A stretch of 64,000 nucleotides of DNA, taken from Corynebacterium mustelae. GTDB lineage: Bacteria > Actinomycetota > Actinomycetes > Mycobacteriales > Mycobacteriaceae. Location: the NCBI RefSeq assembly GCF_001020985.1, contig NZ_CP011542.1:1426001-1490000 (forward strand), written 5' to 3'. Shown here one piece after another: positions 18,701-24,617 of the stretch. The notes beneath the pieces are model-generated. The model saw only the letters and a program-made list of their open reading frames with translations, had not been told where the DNA came from and made no database searches. The position numbers were made by a program, and so were the translations under genes. Every line of letters starts with the position of its first letter. Position 1 is the stretch's first letter.

Positions 18701-19039
18701 GCTGTGATTCCGCGGCTTCTCCAGCTGGACTTTTGGTCACCGGTTCCACTTGTGAAAGCGATTGAGAAAAACCCATCTCACTTGCCAGCACTGTGGCCAA
18801 GTCTTACTGAATCCATTGCGGTGGCCGCTGGTTTTATCGATGCGGGCGAGTCCGTGCCAAAGTGGTTGAACAGGGTTCTTGATTGCGCGATCTATCACGC
18901 GCCGATTCTGGCCGAGGCAACAAAGCGCGGCAAGATCCCCGCCACGGAGTGGGAGCCGTTGAACCAGATCGCAGAAATGAAGAAGAAGGTGGTGGCCAAG
19001 ACTAAGGCCAACGAGCTTCGTATTCTGCTTGGCATGTGA
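15734..19039 (+). CDS. large helical-repeat protein, DUF6493-like (paralogue C)
   Basis: A 1101-residue protein, nearly the same length as paralogue B and collinear with it. Landmarks: KAVEIFKELGW (about residues 13-23), CALQRGPKYVRDVM (about 109-122), the VTWEPVPPVW linker (about 391-400), FPVLLSQPSFVDLRI with RLETY and LLLALCRLDVRG (about 490-542), SPGIAMNLIAAPRLN (about 665-680), LVWPLMNDIL (about 737), LELPGIRAFGTKKGSSR (about 785-801), and the C-terminal LPALWPSLTESI and PKWLNRVL (about 1015-1045). Several loops are longer or shorter than in B, so the copies are old. Codons in the middle of the gene are richer in T and G than in paralogues A and B. Start ATG at 15734 follows AAAGAGAGCATCCT. 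Paired with the YbjN-like gene at 19140. Confidence 0.7.
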   Translation: MTKPPVAPPKLRKAVEIFKELGWDDAEISDAPILPLGTPEQQELVVKGLEKGAWKKWVDDSYSGTTYDLVQVSHTMLALFAIRCGVSAKRAVWLLDFAAVREWPTAAQCALQRGPKYVRDVMAGIEKRDRWGDDTSVGAWDLCMLSFLLIVEDYGLDFEVPAYPWYLRDWAGIVAYAFYGREGAYFQGEVDQIPPKETLLRSMRAHVEMAVEQGVPLWGALGYVLRAGLENGVFTRKEVVDYTVAAVNAPARPSEHKRCVELLCGDLAITDDEIRAHAETLGALIASGDAVLIDAVGARFFAVAAAAQAAEVAVGALYASTQKAQLVVLQGLSARTDLTGELLTPLVQRLQELAGARNKQVVKLAASLLDQAGEQLEPATPLNEMEAPTVTWEPVPPVWEVERFEVEQVDVDALVAAQQATSPDKYDSGPSYDIELEQFFAILVALAQTDFQSAQRYIDSQTDHDAPYIRTVGSDPVGDRGFAVWYNVGSFPVLLSQPSFVDLRIMPEDFFARLETYRLAGVPVSSRDLLLALCRLDVRGHDLHELIRRVREFPLPLRWFGDEEYLGTVADVVEEYLCEEEFLATVWPETGLIDSNGGFAVPRVLERLVNHGSVHYFTFYEPFIFPLMGDGFFKEFGATGHSTFQGACLAAVAKQLARCSTPLSPGIAMNLIAAPRLNAKGKAVGLDEAIRAAWRRGLLIPGVADINSIGWKNPVKSFHGLDEVFRDLAHDGMLALVWPLMNDILVAASQAVRPHKGAGEIAELTVELLPSVQQAVEAGVADPHVLELPGIRAFGTKKGSSRLAEAARAAMKLLEGTTSPAADTRVEEPQPEVEFSGEFTELWPENRGEGPARPDTATVTFEEIEDDENALFWRSDGLFAVVSVPEYPGKAFRKFPFSSIHPWRFHELSNGKTATLREEHLCFDGSTWQLESAPDTRSWNKEFYPSSEFPDSFLYILCAFLAVPKEPKGAFEELGRQLNLNTISAASMKAVIPRLLQLDFWSPVPLVKAIEKNPSHLPALWPSLTESIAVAAGFIDAGESVPKWLNRVLDCAIYHAPILAEATKRGKIPATEWEPLNQIAEMKKKVVAKTKANELRILLGM

Positions 19040-19139
19040 TTAAGAAAAATCCTGCACAAAGCTAACGTGGCAGCTAGGCGGGGGATTTTTTGAAACGAGT
19101 GCGAGAGAGTCAAGGACGGCGGAAAGCGGGGAGACGGTG

Positions 19140-19976
19140 ATGGCGAAGGTGGGTGAGGTGAGCGTCGAGAAGCTTTTCGACGCCGCTGCCACGCTGGGGT
19201 ATGAAGCGTACGAGACGTGGCCTGTTGGAATGTGCATAACGTTTGATCGGATCAGCCTTGACGTGGTGCTGCATGAAGACGCAGGGTTACTTGAGTTTCG
19301 TGCCGAATGGCCAGGGCGGGTGCGTGATGCTGGGAAAGTGGCGGAAGTATTAAGGCAGCGCATATGGCGGGGTCTAGTGTTCCGTGAAGATTCTGGGGCG
19401 AAACGGTTAGAAGTCTCACTGATGACCGATGTTCGCATGGGGCTGAGTGCCGAGCAGCTCAAAGGCTGGTTAGTGTTTGTACACAACGACCTGTGCGTGC
19501 TGTTCCACGATCTTGGCACCCAGTGTGGGATGCATCAAACCGCGCCGCAACCGCTGAAACGCGAGGTGGCTGTGACACTGCCAGCGGTTATTCCGGAACG
19601 CCTTTATGCACTGTTGGCACACGATGGCGGAAAACTTCAGGTGACTGACACTACCTACTACCACGAGCTTGAGGTAGGGGACCGTCGTTATGGAACGATC
19701 AGTCTCGATGGTGAAGAATTGCAGCTTGAATTCAGGGATGAAGGTGGCTTGTTTAGCAGCACCTATCTGCCGCAGGATGTTGGGGAGAAAATCGATGAAC
19801 TAAACCGTAAAACCCATGTCGGAGTGGTGGAGGAGTATTGGGGTGAAATTTCCGCTCGCACCGTTTTTTATTGTGGTGCTGGGGCGAGCGATGAACAGCT
19901 TGAATCCTGGTGCGCAGAGACAATGCCGAAGCTAGAAGAACTGGTGGAACACGGTGCCTGCAAACATAACAGCTGA
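19140..19976 (+). CDS. YbjN-like protein, copy 2
   Basis: A 278-residue paralogue of the gene at 14621, with the same two-half layout: DVRMGLSAEQLKGWLVFVHNDLCVLFHDL in the first half (about residues 100-128) and YCGAGASDEQLESWC in the second (about 243-257). GGGGAG lies just upstream; ATG at 19140 and GTG at 19137 are both possible starts. The N-terminal codons K-L-F-D-A contain an inverted copy of the dispersed 13-mer. Immediately before that is an imperfect copy in direct orientation, making a near-palindrome at 19161-19184. The gene lies 100 bases after paralogue C and overlaps the start of the broken third copy. Confidence 0.6.
   Translation: MAKVGEVSVEKLFDAAATLGYEAYETWPVGMCITFDRISLDVVLHEDAGLLEFRAEWPGRVRDAGKVAEVLRQRIWRGLVFREDSGAKRLEVSLMTDVRMGLSAEQLKGWLVFVHNDLCVLFHDLGTQCGMHQTAPQPLKREVAVTLPAVIPERLYALLAHDGGKLQVTDTTYYHELEVGDRRYGTISLDGEELQLEFRDEGGLFSSTYLPQDVGEKIDELNRKTHVGVVEEYWGEISARTVFYCGAGASDEQLESWCAETMPKLEELVEHGACKHNS
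19172..19184 (-). repeat. dispersed 13-mer, copy 5
   Basis: GCTTTTCGACGCC, the reverse complement of GGCGTCGAAAAGC, read as L-F-D-A in the YbjN-like gene. It abuts AGCGTCGAGAAGC at 19161-19173. Confidence 0.75.
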
Positions 19977-20743
19977 GTTGATCAGCCGAGTGTGGTATAC
20001 CCCTGCGATACCGCTGTATCGCGAAGGGTTATGGGTTGACTGTGGGAACTACACACTGGGAGCTGCACTGCGATGCAGACAAACAAACGGTGCTGGTTAT
20101 GGCGGTCATTCCCGCACCCGATGCGACTATGGAGCGGGTGGCGAAACTGGAAAGGTGGGGTCCGTTTCGGTTGCGGCGCGATGGCCAGGGGAATGTGTGC
20201 GCCGAGCTCACCATCAGTGTTGTTGGGGGTTTGAGTGATACCCAGCTGGTGGGGTTTCTTACCCATACACGTCACGCGATTCAGGGGATCTACGAAGACT
20301 TCCATGCTTCGACCAGCACGGAACCTGTGCCGGATACGCCAGCGCACATGCCGGTGACGGATGCTTATGTAACGGAGCTTATTACCACACACCTTGCGCA
20401 GGAATTTGGTGCGGAAAGGTTTGTTTCCCCCTACTACTACCAGGTGAAACGAGCGCGGGACGAAGGTGTGTTTCTTGTGGTGTCGTGCGCACACATCAAC
20501 TACATAGACCATCTGCCTAGAGCACAGTTGGGTGAGCGGATTGGTTTCTTTAACGATGGGCGAAGCTTCGTGAGGGTGATGCTTACGCCGGAACCATCCA
20601 TGGACACGTGCGAAGAGATTCAGGCACGCATGTGGTTTTATGTTGGGGCGGGGGCTTCCGACGCGCAGCTTCTTCACTGGCTGGAACACGGGGAGTCTGT
20701 GCTGTCAGAAGCCCTCGACACCGTTTGTCAGAAGGCTTATTGA
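19954..20743 (+). pseudogene. YbjN-like protein, copy 3, apparent single-base frameshift
   Basis: The first part reads in frame from a GTG at 19954, overlapping the end of copy 2, through AIPLYREGLWVDCGNYTL. The rest continues in another frame as ELHCDADKQTVLVMAVIP and onward to the stop at 20743. Together they align with the paralogue segment CEQFALEVVLHENATLLEF. Removing one G from GGG at 20058-20060 (CTG-GGA to CTG-GAG) would restore one frame of about 260 codons. The downstream part keeps GGLSDTQLVGFL and YVGAGASDAQLLHWLEH, so decay is recent or the shift is a sequencing error. An ATG at 20036 could express a shortened 235-residue protein lacking the first strands. Confidence 0.55.
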
Positions 20744-20796
20744 GCAACAAATTGATTCACTAGAAACGGGTGAATGTGGAGGTTTGAGGTGGTGTT

Positions 20797-21216
20797 TTAG
20801 TAGTCGCGGCACCCTACGACTAGTTCGCTTGTGAGGGTTTGGGTAAAGCCAGTGGCCTTGAATGAAACTTCGCCCCACATTGTCACAATTCGCACCGCCC
20901 AGCGATCTGAACCTGATGGGTATGTGCCGTTGTATGAAAGATAAAGATCCTCGATTTCAAGTGGGAACGGCGTTTGTTGGAGATTAAGCGAAAGCTCGGA
21001 AGGGTCGTGAAAAACGAGGTCGCAAGCCGCGGTGCATTGCTTAAAAGAAACATCGTTAATGGGCACGTGGCCGAAACAATAATCTATATCGAATTTGATA
21101 TGGTCATGTTCCGGGTGGAAGTTTATCCCATAAATAACCGAATCGTGCCACCCCATGTCCTCATAATCTTCGGTGGTCCAGACTTGTTTAGGCTGTTCAA
21201 TATAGTCCTCTATCAT
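20797..21216 (-). CDS. small hypothetical protein with GWHDS...FDIDY motif, copy 1
   Basis: A 139-residue protein, predicted all-beta, with no signal or membrane segment. It shares with its neighbour at 21264 the order (W)HD-S/C-x-I-x-GI (about residues 23-31), FDIDY (about 42-46), CDLVFHD (about 65-71), a central acidic strand, and a final F-x-ATGF element. I recognise this as a widespread uncharacterised type of bacterial protein, but cannot give a family name. It is convergent with the broken YbjN-like gene and lies within the SUKH/DUF6493 locus, so an accessory or immunity-like role is possible but unproven. Confidence 0.6.
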   Translation of the reverse strand: MIEDYIEQPKQVWTTEDYEDMGWHDSVIYGINFHPEHDHIKFDIDYCFGHVPINDVSFKQCTAACDLVFHDPSELSLNLQQTPFPLEIEDLYLSYNGTYPSGSDRWAVRIVTMWGEVSFKATGFTQTLTSELVVGCRDY

Positions 21217-21263
21217 CTCGTATTCCTTATAAAAGAACCTTTCTTAAGCCGCGTTGTTGCAAG

Positions 21264-21764
21264 TTACGTTTTCCGCAACGAATAAGCAGTATTACACCAG
21301 GTTGGCTCCCCAGTGGCTGTTTGCTCAAAACCGGTGGCGGTGAAGCTTAATACTCCCTCTTGGCATTCGAGGAAAAACTTCTTGCGTTCAGGCTCATTAT
21401 CCGTGATTTCTTCCCCAGATTCTGGGGTTTCCATCCGAATCGTCCCAATCTCCAACGAAGGATACATACTCGCACATTCGATCACTAGGTCCCGGGTATC
21501 AAAAAACACCAAATCGCAGCGCACCACAAGAAACTTTCCCCGCTCGTTCTCGGTTGGCCACTGAAGAAGGTAATCAATATCGAATGTGAGATTCAGGGTA
21601 TCGTTGCCGATACTTATTCCATGGATGAGGCAATCATGCCAATGTAAGTTCCCGAAATCTGTTACGCCCCACCGAAAAACCTGGGTCCGATCAGCATTGA
21701 TCTCTGCCACAATATCTACCTCAACAATCGTTGAATACCTACGAAGAGCATAGACCACCAGCAT
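21264..21764 (-). CDS. small hypothetical protein with HWHDC...FDIDY motif, copy 2
   Basis: A 166-residue paralogue of the gene at 20797-21216 in the same orientation, 47 bases upstream of it. Shared landmarks are LHWHDCLIHGI (about residues 40-50), FDIDYLLQW (about 60-68), CDLVFFDTRDL (about 83-93) and FTATGFEQT near the C-terminus. The first about 20 residues have no counterpart in copy 1; a GTG at 21710 preceded by GAGG may be the true start. The pair probably forms a two-gene operon. Confidence 0.55.
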   Translation of the reverse strand: MLVVYALRRYSTIVEVDIVAEINADRTQVFRWGVTDFGNLHWHDCLIHGISIGNDTLNLTFDIDYLLQWPTENERGKFLVVRCDLVFFDTRDLVIECASMYPSLEIGTIRMETPESGEEITDNEPERKKFFLECQEGVLSFTATGFEQTATGEPTWCNTAYSLRKT

Positions 21765-22059
21765 GATCTGATGAGGCTAAAATCGCATGAACATGGCAGC
21801 ACCCGGATGGAGCCGAATCGGGAACTGGGTAACGGTGATGTCGACAAGCAAGAGTGTAAAATTTGGGCCGTACGCGAAACGGGAATGTGCACGTGGAGAA
21901 ATCTTCAGCTGGTAGCTGCGTTGACCACATCTACGGAATGTGAGTCGGGGCTGTGGAAACTTAGGTTCTCGTTGTTTTAAAAATAGTGGGATTTTTCACT
22001 GCATGAAAATGCACAAGGTCTGCATTTTTGTTAGGTAACACTTACTATAGTGGGAAGCT
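21765..22059. other. intergenic region with degenerate repeat sequence
   Basis: Just under 300 bases without a credible gene. It includes GATGTCGACAAGC at 21837-21849, a two-mismatch form of the dispersed 13-mer. The surrounding bases resemble the spacer at 15475-15560. The TAACACTTACTATAGT stretch near 22035-22050 could hold the -10 region of the YwiC-like gene. Confidence 0.4.
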
Positions 22060-22851
22060 ATGGTGAGGAATGCATTTAAGAACGGGTGGGTGACTGACCA
22101 GCACGGATCGTGGGCTATGGGGTTTGCCCCGCTTATCTTTGGCCTGATTATTGCAGATCGTACATGGCTTCATTTTGTTCTTTTGGGGGCGTGGACTTTT
22201 GGGTTTTTCTTCTTCGCGGTTGCGGAAAAGTGGTTGAAGTTTCGCTTCAAGCCAAGATATCGACCGGCACTTTTTACCTACGCTGGTCTCACCGCAGTTT
22301 TTGGGTTGATACTCATCATCGGAGCCCCGCATCTGCTGTGGTGGAGCGTACTGTATGTTCCCTTGGTCGCGGTTTCCTTCCATCGTGCCTGGCGCAAGCG
22401 GGAGCGGGAACTTACTTCTCGGCTGGTGGCTATCGTTGCGGCGGCTATGATTCTGCCTGTTGCGGATAATGTGCCGACATCGGTGGCGTGGTTTACCCCA
22501 GGCGGGGTGTCGGTGAAAGCGTGGCTTTTTACTGCGCTTTTGACGATGTACTTTGCTACGACGGTTCCGCTTGTGAAAACTCTCATTCGGGAAAGTGGTT
22601 CGCGGGCGTGGTTTATCGGTTCAGTGTGTGCTCATGTTGTTGCCGCTTTGATTGTTGCAGCATTGGCTTTTATTGGTTTTGCTACATGGCCGCACGTGTT
22701 GGTGTGGGTGGTTTTGGTTGTGCGTGCGTACGCCCTTCCGGTGATTGCGTTACGACGCGGGAGGCGGTTTAACCCACGGCAAATCGGTCGCCTAGAGATT
22801 CTGGCGAGCCTTATGGTGTTTGCCACGCTACCGTTCGGATTCGCCGGTTGA
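22060..22851 (+). CDS. YwiC-like integral membrane protein
   Basis: A 263-residue protein with about eight membrane helices. The N-terminal DQHGSWAMGFAPLIFG (residues about 13-28) matches the EHG-x-WAM motif at the start of the YwiC-like family, and KPRYRPALFTYAGLTAVFGL follows a second pair of helices as in that family. YwiC of Bacillus lies near nitrate respiration genes but its function is not known. The gene stands alone between the two small minus-strand genes and the sulfur transporter. TACTATAGTGGGAAGCT precedes the ATG; a -10 box there is plausible. Confidence 0.7.
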   Translation: MVRNAFKNGWVTDQHGSWAMGFAPLIFGLIIADRTWLHFVLLGAWTFGFFFFAVAEKWLKFRFKPRYRPALFTYAGLTAVFGLILIIGAPHLLWWSVLYVPLVAVSFHRAWRKRERELTSRLVAIVAAAMILPVADNVPTSVAWFTPGGVSVKAWLFTALLTMYFATTVPLVKTLIRESGSRAWFIGSVCAHVVAALIVAALAFIGFATWPHVLVWVVLVVRAYALPVIALRRGRRFNPRQIGRLEILASLMVFATLPFGFAG

Positions 22852-22967
22852 CTAAGTGCAGTCAGTGATACGCGCCTATCTAAGGCTGAACTCTAGGTTA
22901 TTAGTGCGCTGAATTGATTATATTCAACTTCTTATCGATTTTCTTTAGCCAGTATAAGGGGTATTTT

Positions 22968-23016
22968 TAGACTACTTTGTCTGTTTAGGTATTCAAAAAA
23001 TAAACAAAGCTGTCTA
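22968..23016. promoter_or_regulatory. inverted repeat upstream of sulfur transporter
   Basis: TAGACTACTTTGT (22968-22980) and ACAAAGCTGTCTA (23004-23016) are inverted copies with 11 of 13 bases matching, separated by 23 bases. Placed 52 bases before the transporter start, this could be a paired operator for a sulfur-responsive regulator or a hairpin in the leader. Confidence 0.4.
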
Positions 23017-23067
23017 GTATGTGGTTCATTCCGGGAAGAATACTTGCTGCGAAAGAAGGCTAACCTC

Positions 23068-24432
23068 ATGATCATTACTGGACTGATAGTGGGCATCGTG
23101 CTCGGTGCCATCATGCAACGTGGACGGTTCTGCGTCACGGGAATGCTGCGTGACATATTCCTTGCAAAAACGTGGCGCAGTATTGTGGCATTGCTCATCG
23201 TCATCACAGTCCACGCGGTGGGGCTGCACGCTCTTGATACCGCAGGCGTAATATCATTGAGTGTCGATTCGTTTGCCCCGGTTGCAGTGGTGATCGGTGG
23301 TCTAATTTTCGGCTGTGGCATCGTTCTTGCTGGCGGATGTGCCTCAGGAACCTGGTACCGATCAGGTGAGGGACTTGTCGGTTCGTGGGTAGCGCTGGTG
23401 GCCTATGCCACCACGGCTGCGGCCATGAAGACAGGCGTTCTCAGTGGGTTTAATAACTGGCTTCGTGGATATACCATTGAGGCCACCACTATTCCCGAAA
23501 CCCTAGGGATTTCGTCCTGGTATTTTATCGCTGCACTTATTGCTGTTACTGCCTATGCGGTTGCATACTACCGCAAGCGGGATGCCGGAACTGCCAAAGT
23601 GGATTTGCATGTGCAAGGCTGGCGGCGACCGCTGCACCAATACGTCGCTGGTGCTCTAATAGGGGTGATTGGTGTATTAGCTTGGCCGTTGTCTGCCGCA
23701 ACTGGACGTGACTATGGCCTGGGTATCACTGGTCCTTCCGCGAACCTCACAAACTTTGTGGTTACAGGGGATACTCAATACTTCGACTGGGGTGTCCTGC
23801 TAGTAGTAGGTATTCTTTTTGGGTCGTTTGCAGCGGCGCGGGCAACTGGGGAATTTCGGGTTCGCATCCCAGAACCCGAAACAGCAGTACGTGCCCTGGC
23901 GGGTGGAATACTCATGGGGATAGGGGCCAGCTTGGCTGGCGGCTGCACGGTTGGCAACGGAATGGTAGAGACAAGTTTGTTTAGTTACCAGGGGTGGATT
24001 GGCTTGCTTGCAATCGCGATCGGGGTTGGGGCCGCGTCAAAGATATGGCTGAAACCAACTGCGAAGTCTGCGCGACCTCAACCAGCTGCAGGAGGGCATC
24101 TTGATGGTGAACTGTTTGATCGGTTGAAGGCGTTTCAAACGTCGCCTGTTGCGTTGAAACTTCCAGCACCCTCCGCCGTGGGGGTCCGTGAGATTGCCCC
24201 TGGGACATATACGCTTGATGCGGTAGGGTCGGTGTGCCCCTTCCCGCTTATCGACGCAAAAGAGGCGATCGCTCACCTTCAGATTGGTGAAAAACTTGTG
24301 ATTGATTTTGACTGTACGCAGGCCACCGACAGTATTCCACAGTGGGCTGCGGATCAGGGACATGAAGTGGAAAATTTCCACCAGACAGGGGTTGCCGAAT
24401 GGCAATTAACAGTGGTTAAAGGCGCAACATAG
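23068..24432 (+). CDS. YeeE/YedE-type thiosulfate/sulfur transporter fused to a TusA domain
   Basis: About 454 residues. The N-terminal about 340 residues form a multi-helix membrane protein with the conserved cysteines of YeeE/YedE permeases: RGRFCVTG (about 24-31), GCGIVLAGGCASGTWYRSGEG (about 83-103) and LAGGCTVGNG (about 290-299). These cysteines relay thiosulfate in characterised YeeE. The last about 75 residues are a TusA/SirA domain with CPFPLIDAKEAI, whose CPxP cysteine carries persulfide sulfur. The fusion suggests direct hand-over of imported sulfur to a carrier. ATG at 23068 is chosen over a TTG at 23044 because AGAAGG lies 9 bases before it. A strong terminator follows, so the gene is transcribed alone. 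Confidence 0.85.
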   Translation: MIITGLIVGIVLGAIMQRGRFCVTGMLRDIFLAKTWRSIVALLIVITVHAVGLHALDTAGVISLSVDSFAPVAVVIGGLIFGCGIVLAGGCASGTWYRSGEGLVGSWVALVAYATTAAAMKTGVLSGFNNWLRGYTIEATTIPETLGISSWYFIAALIAVTAYAVAYYRKRDAGTAKVDLHVQGWRRPLHQYVAGALIGVIGVLAWPLSAATGRDYGLGITGPSANLTNFVVTGDTQYFDWGVLLVVGILFGSFAAARATGEFRVRIPEPETAVRALAGGILMGIGASLAGGCTVGNGMVETSLFSYQGWIGLLAIAIGVGAASKIWLKPTAKSARPQPAAGGHLDGELFDRLKAFQTSPVALKLPAPSAVGVREIAPGTYTLDAVGSVCPFPLIDAKEAIAHLQIGEKLVIDFDCTQATDSIPQWAADQGHEVENFHQTGVAEWQLTVVKGAT

Positions 24433-24451
24433 CCGATTGGTATCAATGACT

Positions 24452-24509
24452 AGAAAAAGATCATGGTGTGCTCAACCCGTAGGTGGTGTGGCTGACCGTG
24501 ATCTTTTCT
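24452..24509 (+). terminator. terminator after the YeeE-TusA gene
   Basis: AGAAAAAGATCA and TGATCTTTTCT form the ends of a hairpin with T-rich right arm. Confidence 0.6.
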
Positions 24510-24547
24510 TATACCGCAAACCAAAACAAAAGCAGAAGCTACGGTTC

Positions 24548-24560
24548 GGCGTCGAAAAGC
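24548..24560 (+). repeat. dispersed 13-mer, copy 6
   Basis: Exact GGCGTCGAAAAGC between the sulfur transporter terminator and paralogue D. Confidence 0.8.
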
Positions 24561-24617
24561 AAAAATAAGGTGCCCTGATGTGGCAGTATGAAAAACACTG
24601 CCAACCTTAGGAGAATC

